NCBI GenBank assembly: GCA_001799615.1
Contig: MGTU01000007.1
Coordinates: 56,736 to 120,735 of the forward strand
Direction: 5' to 3'
DNA: 64,000 nucleotides
Source: Elusimicrobia bacterium GWA2_61_42
GTDB taxonomy: Bacteria; Elusimicrobiota; Elusimicrobia; Elusimicrobiales; UBA9959
Position 1 is the stretch's first letter; each line of letters starts with the position of its first letter. Shown one piece after another: positions 1 through 9,073 of this stretch. Position numbers and translations under genes: made by a program. The notes beneath the pieces are model-generated. The model saw nothing but the letters and a program-made list of their open reading frames with translations, was not told the origin of the DNA and made no database searches.

Positions 1-98
1 CCCGCCTTCACAACCTTCACGCCCTCTTTCGAGAGCAGCCGAAACTTCGCTGTCGATTTAGACAACTGGAATAATTCGTTATATTTGAATTCAGCCAT
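1..98 (-). CDS. fum: Fumarate hydratase, class I, N-terminal fragment (runs off the left edge)
   Basis: Only the first 32 codons are in the window. They begin MAEFKYNELFQLSKST and continue into FRLLSKEGV, which matches the characteristic start of class I (iron-sulfur, oxygen-sensitive) fumarases, so the protein should interconvert fumarate and malate. The catalytic domain and the Fe-S cysteines lie outside the window and cannot be checked. I chose the ATG at 98 because AAGGA sits 4 nt upstream; an in-frame ATG at 113 would add five residues. It is downstream of and on the same strand as the SdhCAB genes, separated by about 300 bp holding two inverted-repeat elements. This context supports a fumarate/succinate/malate module. 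Confidence 0.72.
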   Translation of the reverse strand, partial: MAEFKYNELFQLSKSTAKFRLLSKEGVKVVKA

Positions 99-118
99 AT
101 AGTCCTTGATCATGGGGC

Positions 119-252
119 GGGGTGCCATCGGGGGGAGGTTGTAAAAAACAGCGTCTCGCACACCGTGCTCGCGCCTCCCCGCCTCGCCCTCCGCGCTTAC
201 GCAAGCGTCGGGCTCCGGCAGGGTTTTTACAACCTCCCCCCGACGTCACCCC
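119..252 (+). repeat. Interspersed structured element, copy 1
   Basis: Perfect 19-bp inverted repeat CGGGGGGAGGTTGTAAAAA (129-147) pairing with 224-242, with an outer GGGGTG (119-124)/CACCCC (247-252) stem. The loop carries the family core: a GCAC-ACC-GTGC hairpin (158-168) and a CGCTT-ACGC-AAGCG hairpin (194-207). The core is nearly identical to that of copy 4 (read on the minus strand), but the arms are different in sequence. It lies between sdhB and fumarase. Confidence 0.85.
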
Positions 253-268
253 TTAAGACGGCGTGGGC

Positions 269-400
269 GGGTACGACGCAGGGGGCGGGTTAGCAAAACC
301 GTCGTTGAGCCTGCCGGTTGCATAAGCCCGGCAGGCGAATACCGAGTGAGGCCACGGTGTGGCCGAACGCGTTTTGCGTTCCGCCCCCTGTGGCGTACCC
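269..400 (-). repeat. Interspersed structured element, copy 2 (inverted relative to copy 1)
   Basis: Long imperfect stem built from GGGTACG (269-275)/CGTACCC (394-400), then CAGGGGGCGG (279-288)/CCGCCCCCTG (381-390), a GTTA/GTT internal loop (289-292 and 378-380), then GCAAAAC (293-299)/GTTTTGC (371-377). Inside are a 9-bp GCCTGCCGG hairpin (309-336) and GGCCAC-GGT-GTGGCC (350-364). The stem ends 1 nt from the sdhB stop codon. It shares its stem architecture, including an A.G mismatch and the GTTA/GTT internal loop, with copy 4. Confidence 0.83.
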
Positions 401-401
401 C

Positions 402-1169
402 TTAACGCTTAGAGAACAGGTTGGCCAGCAGGAACTCGCGGTTCATGCGGGCGATGTTGGCCACCTTGACCTGCTTCGGGCAGACGGCTTCGCACTCGTA
501 CTCGTTGGTGCAGTTGCCGAACCCTTCCTTGTCCATGGCCGCCACCATGCTAAGCGCCCTGGCCGCCCGCTCCGGGCCCCCCTGCGGCAGCAGGGCCAGC
601 TGCGAGATCTTGGCGCCCGTAAAAAGCATCGCCGCGCCGTTAGGACAGGAGGCCACGCAGGCCCCGCAGCCGATGCAGGCCGCCGCGTCCATAGCTTCCT
701 CCGCCTTGTCCTTTTCCACCGGGATGGAGTTAGCTTCCGGGGCCGCCCCCGTATTCACGGAAATAAAGCCGCCGGCCGCCATCATGCGGTCCAGCGCCGA
801 GCGGTCCACCACCAGGTCTTTCAGCACCGGGAAAGCTTTTACGCGCCACGGCTCCACCGTTATCACGTCGCCGTCCCTGAAGCGCCTCATGTGCAGCTGG
901 CACACGGTGGAGTGCTCGTCCGGCCCGTGCACGTCGCCGTTGACCACCAGGCCGCAGGTGCCGCAAATGCCCTCGCGGCAGTCGCTTTCGAACGCGACAG
1001 GGGCCTCGTTCTTCTTCAGCAGACTGTCGTTGAGAATGTCCAGCATCTCCAGGAAAGACATGTCGGGGGAAACGTTCGCGACCTTGTAGGAAACCATCTT
1101 GCCCGGCTCGACCGGCCCGGCCTGGCGCCACACGCGCACGATAACGGAGAAATGCTTTGAGCTGTTCAT
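402..1169 (-). CDS. sdhB: Succinate dehydrogenase/fumarate reductase iron-sulfur subunit
   Basis: This 255-residue protein carries electrons between the flavin subunit and the membrane quinone site. The N-terminal [2Fe-2S] ferredoxin domain has CREGICGTC (C64, C69, C72) with a further cysteine at C90. The C-terminal domain has CIGCGACVASCP and CTNEYECEAVCP, the ligand sets for the [4Fe-4S] and [3Fe-4S] centres. The wording CIGCGACVASCPNG is typical of the B-type complexes of Bacteroidetes and deltaproteobacteria that pair with a single cytochrome b. It starts 1 nt after the sdhA stop, so translation is probably coupled. Sequence alone does not decide whether the complex works as succinate dehydrogenase or fumarate reductase. 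Confidence 0.95.
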   Translation of the reverse strand: MNSSKHFSVIVRVWRQAGPVEPGKMVSYKVANVSPDMSFLEMLDILNDSLLKKNEAPVAFESDCREGICGTCGLVVNGDVHGPDEHSTVCQLHMRRFRDGDVITVEPWRVKAFPVLKDLVVDRSALDRMMAAGGFISVNTGAAPEANSIPVEKDKAEEAMDAAACIGCGACVASCPNGAAMLFTGAKISQLALLPQGGPERAARALSMVAAMDKEGFGNCTNEYECEAVCPKQVKVANIARMNREFLLANLFSKR

Positions 1170-1170
1170 G

Positions 1171-3084
1171 TTATTTATAGCTCCTTTCGGCCATCTTGAT
1201 GTTCTCGAACTCGAGAGGTTCCTTGTTCAGGACGGCTTCCTTGCCTTCGCCCTGGTAGCCCCAGACCGCGGCGTGGGAGAAATTGGCGTCGTCGCGCCTG
1301 GCCTCGCCCTCCGCGGTGCAGGACTCCTCGCGGAAGTGCCCGCCGCAGGATTCCTTCCGCTCCAGGGCGTCCCGCACGAAGAGCTCCGCGAACTCCAGGA
1401 AATCGGCCACTTTCATGGCCTTCTCCAGCGTCTGGTTGAAGTCCTTGTCGGCGCCCGCGATGGTCACGTTCTTCCAGAATTCCTCGCGGATCTCGGGGAT
1501 CTTCTTCAGGGCTTTCTTAAGGGAGGCCTCGGTGCGGCCCATGCCTGCGTCGTTCCACATCACGTTGCCCAGCTGCCGGTGCAGCTCGGAGGGGGTTTTA
1601 TCCCCTTTTATCGAGATCAGGCGGTTGATCTTGGCCTGCACCTGCTTGGCCGACTCCGAGAACTCGGGGTCCAGCGCGGAGGCGGCCTCGAACTTGTTGG
1701 CGGCCAGGTAGCCGCCCACGGTGGACGGCGCGATGAAGAACCCGTCGGCCAGTCCCTGCATCAGCGCCGAGGCGCCCAGGCGGTTGGCGCCGTGGTCCGA
1801 GAAGTTGGCCTCGCCCAGCGCGAACAGGCCTGGAATGGTGGTCATCAGGTTATAGTCCACCCAGAGCCCGCCCATCGTGTAATGCGGGGCCGGGTAGATG
1901 CGCATCGGGGTCTTGTAGCCGTTCTCGTCGGTGATCTGGTAGTACATGTCGAACAGGTTGCCGTACTCGTCCTTGATCTTGGCCTCGCCCTTGCGTTTTA
2001 TGGCGTCCCTGAAATCCAGGTAGACGGACTGGCCCGTGGGGCCTACGCCGAAGCCCGCGTCCACCACGGTCTTGGCGGCGCGCGAAGCTATGTCGCGCGG
2101 CACCAGGTTGCCGAAGGCGGGATAGCGGCGCTCCAGGAAATAATCGCGTTCTTCCTCGGGGATCTGGTGCGGGGTGCGCTTGTCCGCCCTGGTCTTGGGC
2201 ACCCAGACCCTGGCGTCGTTGCGCAGGCTCTCGCTCATCAGCGTCAGCTTGCTCTGGTGCTCTCCGGAGCGCGGGATGCAGGTGGGGTGGATCTGCGTGA
2301 AGCAGGGGTTGGCGAAACCCGCGCCCTTCTTGTAGGCGGTCCAGGCGGCCGACACGTTGCAGCTGGCGGCGTTGGTCGAGAGGTAGAAGACGTTGGCGTA
2401 GCCGCCGGTGCACAGCAGCACCGCGTGCCCGGAATGGGCCTCGAGGTCGCCGGTCACCAGGTTGCGGGTGGTTATGCCGCGGGCGCGGCCGTTCTTTATC
2501 ACCAGGTCGACCATCTCGCGGCGCGGGAAGACGGTAACGGTGCCGGCCGCCACCTGGCGCATCATGGCCGAGTACGCGCCCAGCAGCAGCTGCTGGCCGG
2601 TCTGGCCCCTGGCGTAGAAAGTGCGGGACAGCTGCGCCCCGCCGAAGGAGCGGTTGGAGAGCAGGCCGCCGTACTCGCGCGCGAAAGGCACGCCGATGGC
2701 CGCGCAGTGGTCTATGATCTGGTTGGAGAGCTGGGCCAGGCGGTAGACGTTGGCTTCGCGGGCGCGGTAATCGCCGCCCTTCACCGTGTCGTGGAAGAGG
2801 CGCCAGACAGAGTCCCCGTCGTTGGGATAGTTCTTGGCGGCGTTGATGCCGCCCTGGGCCGCTATGGAATGGGCGCGGCGGGGGGAGTCGTGCAGCGTGA
2901 AGACCTTTACGTTATAGCCGAGCTCGCCCAGCGAGGCGGCGGCCGAGGCGCCGGCCAGACCGGAGCCCACCACCAGCACGTCGAACTTGCGGCGGTTGTT
3001 GGGGTTTACCAGCTTGAGGTTGAATTTATGGGCGTCCCATTTCTTTTCTATCGGGCCCGCGGGGATCTGCGCGTCTAGTTTCAT
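1171..3084 (-). CDS. sdhA: Succinate dehydrogenase/fumarate reductase flavoprotein subunit
   Basis: Catalytic flavoprotein of 637 residues that interconverts succinate and fumarate. A Rossmann FAD-binding stretch [14 protein letters not shown] is near residue 36. The [16 protein letters not shown] segment holds the histidine that binds FAD covalently. The active-site region includes the HPT motif (TQIHPTCIP) and the catalytic arginine in PRDIASRA. The second FAD contact [19 protein letters not shown] is intact. Length is normal for the family. It is the middle gene of sdhC-sdhA-sdhB, 27 bp after sdhC. Without the quinone type or expression data the physiological direction is open; the fermentative neighbours at 27-29 kb would suit fumarate respiration. 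Confidence 0.96.
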   Translation of the reverse strand: MKLDAQIPAGPIEKKWDAHKFNLKLVNPNNRRKFDVLVVGSGLAGASAAASLGELGYNVKVFTLHDSPRRAHSIAAQGGINAAKNYPNDGDSVWRLFHDTVKGGDYRAREANVYRLAQLSNQIIDHCAAIGVPFAREYGGLLSNRSFGGAQLSRTFYARGQTGQQLLLGAYSAMMRQVAAGTVTVFPRREMVDLVIKNGRARGITTRNLVTGDLEAHSGHAVLLCTGGYANVFYLSTNAASCNVSAAWTAYKKGAGFANPCFTQIHPTCIPRSGEHQSKLTLMSESLRNDARVWVPKTRADKRTPHQIPEEERDYFLERRYPAFGNLVPRDIASRAAKTVVDAGFGVGPTGQSVYLDFRDAIKRKGEAKIKDEYGNLFDMYYQITDENGYKTPMRIYPAPHYTMGGLWVDYNLMTTIPGLFALGEANFSDHGANRLGASALMQGLADGFFIAPSTVGGYLAANKFEAASALDPEFSESAKQVQAKINRLISIKGDKTPSELHRQLGNVMWNDAGMGRTEASLKKALKKIPEIREEFWKNVTIAGADKDFNQTLEKAMKVADFLEFAELFVRDALERKESCGGHFREESCTAEGEARRDDANFSHAAVWGYQGEGKEAVLNKEPLEFENIKMAERSYK

Positions 3085-3111
3085 GTTTCCTCCGGAAATC
3101 AGCCGTTGAAT

Positions 3112-3795
3112 TTACTGTATGACGACTACCTGGTAGCCCGCCTCGGCCGCCTTCAGGTCTATGCCGGCGAGGTAGTACAGGGAGATCAGCGCGAACCCCG
3201 TCATGGTGACGGCCACGAGCAGACCGCCGGCCTTGATGAGCGGCGTATATTTAGGGTGGTTCACGCCCAGCGTCTGGAAGGCGCTCTGCATGCCGTGGCT
3301 CAGGTGCAGGGCCAGGGCCAGCGAGCCGGCGATGTAGATGGTCACGAAGACCGGGCTGCGGAAGGCCGAGGTGACCATCTGGTAGAAGCCCATGGAATGG
3401 TCCACGAAGCGGAAGGTGAGCAGGTGATAGGCCAGGTAGGCCAGGATGCCGGCCGCGGTGTACAGCATGGTGGCCGAGCCTATGGTGCGGCCGCCCTGCC
3501 ACTTGCGGGCCTCGTAGCCGCGCGGCGCGTTCAGAAAGTCCTCCAGGCGCACCCACGCGCCGGTTATGATATGCGCGATAAAGACACCCAGCAGCCCGAC
3601 TTCAAGGAGCGGCGTCACGGGGTTGGAGAGCAGCAGGTCCACCCAGGCGTTGTAGGAGGCTTCGCCCTTGAACAGCAGCAGGTTCTCGGCCAGGTGCACC
3701 AGCATGAAACCGCCCAGCAGCAGGCCGGAGACCGCCATGACGGCTTTTCTCCCTATGGAGGTGGTTATTAAGCGTTTTACGAAAGTAATGTCCAT
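3112..3795 (-). CDS. sdhC: Succinate dehydrogenase/fumarate reductase cytochrome b subunit (B-type, single anchor)
   Basis: Membrane anchor of 227 residues with five hydrophobic segments and well-placed histidines (LVHLAEN, AHIITG, YHLLTF and LHLSHGMQSAFQTLG) that can ligate two haems. The LHLSHGMQSAFQTLG segment is a hallmark of the one-subunit diheme anchors found in B-type complexes such as those of Bacteroidetes and Geobacter. No separate sdhD is present, as expected for this type. It is the first gene of the operon, with GGGAG ahead of the ATG and a -10 TATAAT just upstream. Confidence 0.92.
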   Translation of the reverse strand: MDITFVKRLITTSIGRKAVMAVSGLLLGGFMLVHLAENLLLFKGEASYNAWVDLLLSNPVTPLLEVGLLGVFIAHIITGAWVRLEDFLNAPRGYEARKWQGGRTIGSATMLYTAAGILAYLAYHLLTFRFVDHSMGFYQMVTSAFRSPVFVTIYIAGSLALALHLSHGMQSAFQTLGVNHPKYTPLIKAGGLLVAVTMTGFALISLYYLAGIDLKAAEAGYQVVVIQ

Positions 3796-3810
3796 TATAA
3801 AACTCCCTGA

Positions 3811-3840
3811 ATTATAAAAGCGAATAAAATGTATCGTAAA
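3811..3840 (-). promoter_or_regulatory. Predicted promoter of sdhCAB
   Basis: On the minus strand TTTACG (3840-3835), 18-nt spacer, TATAAT (3816-3811). The -10 is perfect and the -35 matches 4 of 6. It lies 16 nt before the sdhC start codon, so the leader would be very short. No operator is evident. Confidence 0.5.
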
Positions 3841-3984
3841 TAATAAGCGGCGAACATAGCAAGGGCAATTTGCATAAAGCGGGGTATTAGAAAAAATAAT
3901 AATCCGCCGCCGCTGCGGCTATGCTAAAATTTAATAGAATAACCGGAGCCATTTAGAGCCTTTAAATACTGGGGAGGAAGTCTC

Positions 3985-6900
3985 ATGAAGCGCATTTCCA
4001 TTTTTTTAGCCGCAATCTGTCTGCTGGCGTCCGCCGCGGCCGCCTATGAGAAGATAGATTTCAAGATCCAGCTGCTGAGCGCCGGCTTTATGAAGCCGGC
4101 GGCGGTGGCTGTGGCCGGGGGCAAGGTCTTCGTGGCCGACTCCAAAGCCAACGCCGTGTTCGTCTTCGACGCCGCGGGCAAGCAGATCAAGAAGATAGAG
4201 GGCGGTCTGAAGGGCCCGGAAGCGGTCACTTTCGGCGCCGGCAGGGTCTACGTGGCGGATACGGGCAATTCCCGCGTGGCCGTGTTCGACCCGGAAGGCA
4301 AACTCCTCTGGGCTTTCTCCGGCGACGGCTCGGCCCCCGGCCAGCTCGATTCCCCCAGGGGCATCGCCTACGGCCCGGACAACAGGCTTTACGTCTCCAA
4401 CACCGGCAACGCCCGCGTGGACGTTTTTAACTCCGACGGCATTTACCTCTACGGCTTTCCCACGGCCAAGACCGACGGCGTCACCAAGCTCAACCCGGCC
4501 AAGCTCTCCCTGAACCGCGCCGGGGAGATCTTCGTTTCCGACCCCGACAAGGCGCTGCTGCAGAAATACGACCGGGCCGGCCGCCTGGTCAGGGAGTACC
4601 CGGTGGCCAACAACGGCGCCGTGGCGGACAAACGCGGCCAGCTGTACCTGATAAACTATAAAGAGGGCAAGGTCAGGGAATTTTCCGACGCCGGCGAGAC
4701 CATCGGAACATTCGGCACCAAGGGCAAGGGCAAGCTGGAGTTCAGGGGCCTGCGCGACATAGCGATAGACGAGGCCGGGAGCCTCTACCTGTGCGACGAC
4801 GAGAATAAGAAAGTGGTGGCGATAAACCTGGAAAGCGCCGAGACCGGCCCGGAACTGCCGCTGGCGCCGCTGCTGGACCGCTTTATGGTGAAAGGGCCCG
4901 CCGACAGGTACGCCTTCAAGGCCGACGTATTCGCCGTCACCCCCGACAATAAAGTAGTGGCTTATATGCCGGAGGCCAAAGAAATAGTGCTGCTGGCCGA
5001 AGGCACCAAGAAAACCCTGGTGCGCGAGGGCAAACTGCAGGGGCAGGTGCGCTCGCCGCGCGGTATTTTCATCGACCCCAAGGGCATGATCTACGTAGCC
5101 GACACCGGCAACGACAGGGTGCAGATCTTCAACCCCGACGGCACATTCTCCAACATGTTCGGCGAAAGCGGCTCCGGGGACGGCCAGTTCAAAGGGCCCG
5201 CTTCCGTGGCCGTCAACGCCAAGGGTAATATTTACGTGGCCGATACCAGGAACAGGAAAGTAAAGGCTTTCAGCCCGGACGGCATCTTTCTGTTCGCGGT
5301 CGGGCCCGAAGTGGGCAATTTGATCCTTTCCAACCCGGTGGCGGTGCGCTGCGACGAGAACAAGAACGTCTACGTGCTGGACGCCGCGCTGAAAAAGGTC
5401 GTAGTGCTGGACGCGATGGGCAAGTTCCTGCGCATCTGGGACGACTCCGGCAGCCTGCAGGACCCGGCTTCGCTGACCTACGACGGCAAAGGCTTTTTTT
5501 ACATCCTGGACCGCGCCACTTTCAACGTGAAGATCTTCGACGAAGCCGGCAAGTTCACGGCCAGCTTTTTCGCCAAGGGCCGCGGCGAGCGCGAACTGTG
5601 GGCGCCGCAGTACATGGCCTTCCGCAACGACAAGATCTACATCTCGGATATGGAGAACGCCCGCATCCTGTCTTTCGACATCAGCTACCTGCCCGAGGAG
5701 CCTTTCGACCTGACCGCGGAAGCCGGCGAGAAAAGCGTGAAACTGGCCTGGAAGGCCAAGGCCAACGCCTGGACCAACGGTTCCAGGGTCTATCGCCGCC
5801 GCGGGACGGAAGGCGAGTTTAAGGAAGCCGGCTCGGCCAAGGCAAAAGCTTTCGAGGACGCCGCGCTCGCCTCCGACGCCACCTATTACTATTATGTGGC
5901 CGGGCTGTCCGTTACCGGGGCGCAGGGCGGCATCTCCGCCCCGGCCGCGGTATATTTCAAAGGCCCCGAGGTCACGGCCGAAGCGGCCGCCGTCCAGGCC
6001 GAGACCCGCAACGTGGCCCCCATGGAGATCCTGCCGGTAGAGCTCAATTACATCTTCTCCGCCAACTACAAGTATTATCAGAAGAACCCGGTGGGGCGCA
6101 TAGCCGTGGTGAACAATACCGACAGCGACTTCACCAACGTGAAACTGTCCTTCAACTTCAGGGATTTCATGGATTTCCCCAGCGATACCATCGTGAAAGA
6201 AGTGAAGGCGAAGTCGAAGACGGAGGTGGACCTGTCCGCCACGCTCAATAACCGCGTCCTCAATATCACCGAGGACACGCCCATACAGTGCCAGCTGACG
6301 CTTACCTACTACCAGGACGGGGCGGAAAAGACCTTTACGCTCAACCAGCCGGTCAAGGTGCTTTCCAAGAACGCCATCGTCTGGGACAAGCCGGCCCGCC
6401 TGGCTAACTTCATCACTACCAAGGACACCCCGGTGGTCGGCTTCAGCCGCTACGCCCTCAACGAGAAGAACAAGTTCGAGGACGAAACCTCGTTCCTCAA
6501 CGAGAACGCGCTGACAGCGCTGATGGTCTGGGAAGCGCTGGGCGAGCAGGGCCTGGGCTACCTGGCCGACCCGGTCAGCCCTTACGCCGTGCTGAAGTCT
6601 TCCAAGGAAATGGTGCTGGATACCGTGCAGTTCCCGCGCAGCACGCTCAAGCTGAAGAGCGGCGACTGCGACGACCTGACCGCCCTCTTCGCCTCCATCC
6701 TGGAAGCCTCCGGCGTGCACGTGGCGCTGCTGGACTACCCGGCCCACATCTCTATGATGTTCGACACCGGCTCCTCTGACGCCCGCGAAGTGGGCATCCC
6801 CGAGGAATACCTGATAAAGCACAATAATACCTGGTGGGTGGGCCTTGAGACCACCATGGTGGGCAAGGACTTCTATGACGCCGTCAAGCACCAGGCGGAC

Positions 6901-7455
6901 CTGTTCCGCCGCTCCAAGGACGAGGTGCGCGTGATAGACGTGCGCGCCGCCTGGGCCGAGTTCGAACCGGTGACGCTGCCGGAAGCCGAAGCCGAAGCCT
7001 ATCCGGACAAAGCCAGGTACATCGCCCGGGTAAAAGAAGCCGCCGCCGCCCTGCTGAAGGCCCGCTACGATTACTTCAAGGACTACTTCGGCAAGATCCT
7101 GCTGGAGAACCCGGGCGACGTGGACGCCAACCTGAACCTGGGCATGCTGACCGCCAGGAGCGGGGAGGCCGCCGCGGCCGTGAAGTATTTCAACGATGTG
7201 CTGGCCAAGGAGCCTTTTAATTCCGCCGCCCTCAACAACCTCGGCAACGTTTCCTTCGAGGAGAAAAAGTACGACGATGCGAAGAAGTTCTACTTCGACG
7301 CCGCCAAGGCGGACCCCTATGACGCCGAGATCTGGCTGAACCTGGCCCGCGCTTCGGAAAAGCTGGGCAAGAAAGAGGACGTCAGGACTTTCGCCGAACG
7401 CGCGGCCAAGATGGACCCGGCCCTGAAAAGCACCGGGGACAAACTTTTAAAATAG
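3985..7455 (+). CDS. Large exported NHL-repeat protein with Fn3-like, transglutaminase-like and TPR domains
   Basis: 1156 residues. A signal peptide (MKRISIFLAAICLLASAAAA) is followed by many NHL-type beta-propeller repeats up to about residue 570, recognisable by recurring IYVADTGNDRVQIFNPDG-like units. A Fn3-like segment follows (PFDLTAEAGEKSVKLAWKA). A middle region (about 680-800) resembles an Ig-like beta-sandwich. A transglutaminase/cysteine-peptidase-like domain comes next, with C895 in LKSGDCDDLTALFAS and H921 in YPAHISMMF. TPR repeats end the protein (LNLGMLTARSG, ALNNLGNVSFEEKKY). GGGGAGG precedes the ATG. It forms a two-gene operon with the small exported protein 19 nt downstream. 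I infer an envelope or surface scaffold with possible peptide-bond chemistry; no precise function is known to me. Confidence 0.85.
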   Translation: MKRISIFLAAICLLASAAAAYEKIDFKIQLLSAGFMKPAAVAVAGGKVFVADSKANAVFVFDAAGKQIKKIEGGLKGPEAVTFGAGRVYVADTGNSRVAVFDPEGKLLWAFSGDGSAPGQLDSPRGIAYGPDNRLYVSNTGNARVDVFNSDGIYLYGFPTAKTDGVTKLNPAKLSLNRAGEIFVSDPDKALLQKYDRAGRLVREYPVANNGAVADKRGQLYLINYKEGKVREFSDAGETIGTFGTKGKGKLEFRGLRDIAIDEAGSLYLCDDENKKVVAINLESAETGPELPLAPLLDRFMVKGPADRYAFKADVFAVTPDNKVVAYMPEAKEIVLLAEGTKKTLVREGKLQGQVRSPRGIFIDPKGMIYVADTGNDRVQIFNPDGTFSNMFGESGSGDGQFKGPASVAVNAKGNIYVADTRNRKVKAFSPDGIFLFAVGPEVGNLILSNPVAVRCDENKNVYVLDAALKKVVVLDAMGKFLRIWDDSGSLQDPASLTYDGKGFFYILDRATFNVKIFDEAGKFTASFFAKGRGERELWAPQYMAFRNDKIYISDMENARILSFDISYLPEEPFDLTAEAGEKSVKLAWKAKANAWTNGSRVYRRRGTEGEFKEAGSAKAKAFEDAALASDATYYYYVAGLSVTGAQGGISAPAAVYFKGPEVTAEAAAVQAETRNVAPMEILPVELNYIFSANYKYYQKNPVGRIAVVNNTDSDFTNVKLSFNFRDFMDFPSDTIVKEVKAKSKTEVDLSATLNNRVLNITEDTPIQCQLTLTYYQDGAEKTFTLNQPVKVLSKNAIVWDKPARLANFITTKDTPVVGFSRYALNEKNKFEDETSFLNENALTALMVWEALGEQGLGYLADPVSPYAVLKSSKEMVLDTVQFPRSTLKLKSGDCDDLTALFASILEASGVHVALLDYPAHISMMFDTGSSDAREVGIPEEYLIKHNNTWWVGLETTMVGKDFYDAVKHQADLFRRSKDEVRVIDVRAAWAEFEPVTLPEAEAEAYPDKARYIARVKEAAAALLKARYDYFKDYFGKILLENPGDVDANLNLGMLTARSGEAAAAVKYFNDVLAKEPFNSAALNNLGNVSFEEKKYDDAKKFYFDAAKADPYDAEIWLNLARASEKLGKKEDVRTFAERAAKMDPALKSTGDKLLK

Positions 7456-7474
7456 AGGGTAAGGGGAGGAGAAG

Positions 7475-7984
7475 ATGAAAAAGATACTTTTAGCGCTGGC
7501 ACTGGTGTTCTCCGTCAATTCCGTCTACGCCGCCGACAAAGGCGACTGGAAGGACTGGTATTCCAGCATGCTCAGGGGCCTGCGGGCCAAGGTGGAAAAG
7601 AAACTGGAATCCAAGACCCGCGTCTCAGCGGTGGCCGCCGTGCGCGGCGCCAAGCAGGGCGGCGACGCCCGGGCGCTGTACTGGAAGGGCGGGGTGTCCG
7701 ACGCCGCCAGGAAGAAGCTGGACGCCGAGCGCAAGCTGCTTACCGACGCGCTGCAGCTGGTGATGGACGGCAAGATGAGCGAAGGCAAGGCCGCCATCGG
7801 CAAGTTCATCAAGGACAATTCCGAGAGCGTTTACCTGCCGGAGGCCAAAGAGGCACTGGAGCGCCTGCCCGCCGAAGAGACGAAGCCCGGTGAAGCCGTG
7901 AAGCCCGCCGCGGAGGAGCCCAAAACGGAGGCCGCGCCCGCCGGCAAACCGGAAGAGAAGGACGCCGTAAAAGCCGGGAACTAA
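7475..7984 (+). CDS. Small exported protein with Pro/Ala/Glu-rich tail
   Basis: 169 residues with a clear signal peptide ending near VYAADKG. The mature part is charged and probably helical, with a tract around residues 80-115 that looks like a short helical-repeat segment (DGKMSEGKAAIGKFIKDN). A low-complexity tail rich in E, K, P and A follows (about 128-169). I do not recognise a family. It follows the NHL/transglutaminase protein by 19 nt with its own strong Shine-Dalgarno (AGGGGAGGAG), and a terminator follows at 8003, so the two are probably one transcript and may act together in the periplasm. Confidence 0.75.
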   Translation: MKKILLALALVFSVNSVYAADKGDWKDWYSSMLRGLRAKVEKKLESKTRVSAVAAVRGAKQGGDARALYWKGGVSDAARKKLDAERKLLTDALQLVMDGKMSEGKAAIGKFIKDNSESVYLPEAKEALERLPAEETKPGEAVKPAAEEPKTEAAPAGKPEEKDAVKAGN

Positions 7985-8002
7985 GCTCCCGCCTCAGGCA
8001 AG

Positions 8003-8035
8003 AAAAAAGCCCCGCCAGCGCGGGGCTTTTTCTTT
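8003..8035. terminator. Bidirectional intrinsic terminator
   Basis: GCCCCGC (8009-8015), 4-nt loop, GCGGGGC (8020-8026), with A6 on the left and a T tract on the right. It separates convergent genes ending at 7984 and 8049. Confidence 0.9.
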
Positions 8036-8048
8036 TTCGAGAGGCCGA

Positions 8049-8972
8049 TCAATCGTCCGGGGTTTCTTCGGGCGCGGGTTTGGTCTCCCAGGCGCGGTCC
8101 GCGGGGGCCGGCTTTATTTGCGCGGGCGCGGGGGCGTCCGACTGCTTGGCGGGGACCACCCAGGTCTTGTCGGGGGGCTGCGGCACTATCTTGGCGGCGT
8201 CGGCGGCGCTTTCGCCGGTTTCCGTCTGGTCCGGCAGCCAGGTCCTGTCGGGCGGCACCGGGGGCCCGGAAAGCACGGGCGTCTTTTCCACGGGCGCCGG
8301 CTTGGCCGGCAGTTCCGCGGGGGCGCCGCCGGAGGCCTTAAGCCGCGAGTAAACGTCGGTGGCCGAGCGCCAGAGCATCTGCTTGAGCAGCCCGTTCTCG
8401 CGCCGGCCGGGCGTGAAAAGGGGGTAAAGAGGCGCCATCAGCAGGTGAAAAGTGGTCTTGTTCCTGCCCTCGGTCTCTACCCGCACCGGCCCGGCAGCGG
8501 TGGCGAAGTCGGCCGTGAGGAAGTAATTGACCCGCAGCGAGGACGGGATTATGAAGATAAAGCCGGTATCCACCAGGAAGGAGCGGAACAGGTCCCCGTA
8601 GGTCCACCTGCCGAAGGAAGTCAGCTGCAGGCGCAGGGCGCCGCGGCCCTTTTCCCTGTCGTAAAGGCCGGCCTCTTTGAAGATAGCTTTCGCGTCGCGC
8701 GCCAGTTCCGCGGTCTCGCCGGGCTCGGCCGGAACCGGTTTGGCCGCGGGCTTCGGCTTGGAGGCGGACCCCTCGCCTATGTATTCGGAGGGGTCGCGGT
8801 AGGGGAAGCCCTGCCAGGAAACCTGGATGTCGGAGAACGGCACTACGGCCCGGTCCGAAAGCATCGCCATGGCCGTTTCGCGGTCGACCTTGATGTCCCC
8901 GGAATTAAAGGAGGCGCAGCCGGTGAGCGAAACCAGCGCGGCGAGCGTAAAAAGCAGTTCGTATTTTTTCAT
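8049..8972 (-). CDS. Lipoprotein with Pro-rich tail carrying three short W-containing repeats
   Basis: 307 residues. A lipobox LVSLTGCA gives a lipidated cysteine. The folded middle (about 85-200) has alternating strands and a hydrophobic stretch (DTGFIFIIPSSL) but matches no family I know. The last 90 residues are Pro/Ala-rich with three spaced motifs: PDRTWLPD, PDKTWVVP and ADRAWETK. I start at the ATG at 8972; a TTG three codons upstream is also in frame, but the ATG begins a normal signal peptide (MKKYELLFTLAALVS). It is divergent from the GNAT gene, with an AT-rich promoter region between them. Confidence 0.75.
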   Translation of the reverse strand: MKKYELLFTLAALVSLTGCASFNSGDIKVDRETAMAMLSDRAVVPFSDIQVSWQGFPYRDPSEYIGEGSASKPKPAAKPVPAEPGETAELARDAKAIFKEAGLYDREKGRGALRLQLTSFGRWTYGDLFRSFLVDTGFIFIIPSSLRVNYFLTADFATAAGPVRVETEGRNKTTFHLLMAPLYPLFTPGRRENGLLKQMLWRSATDVYSRLKASGGAPAELPAKPAPVEKTPVLSGPPVPPDRTWLPDQTETGESAADAAKIVPQPPDKTWVVPAKQSDAPAPAQIKPAPADRAWETKPAPEETPDD

Positions 8973-9014
8973 TGGTTCCAAGCGCGGGCCCTGACTTTGC
9001 TCATATGAAAAGCC

Positions 9015-9055
9015 CGTTATTTTTACTATATTATATTATACGGCCGGGTTCTTCA
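9015..9055. promoter_or_regulatory. AT-rich divergent promoter region
   Basis: The stretch between the divergent genes contains overlapping TATATT/TATAAT hexamers readable on both strands. On the minus strand TTGAAG is followed 17 nt later by TAATAT. This is suitable for driving the lipoprotein leftward and the acyl cassette rightward. Exact start sites cannot be set from sequence. Confidence 0.4.
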
Positions 9056-9073
9056 AGGGGTTACGGGCGACAT

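Noticed and set aside
119..400. Integron attC sites (imperfect inverted repeats containing GTTA and TAAC)
   Set aside because: The R-box order RYYYAAC...GTTRRRY is not met, no integrase gene or cassette array is present, and the elements lie inside or between operon-like genes.
1099..3078. Long open frames antisense to sdhA, and similarly at 4006-6891, 22581-24413, 39148-41019 and 45249-47915
   Set aside because: High GC makes long antisense frames common. These have low-complexity G/R/H-rich translations with no family features and lie wholly over well-supported genes.
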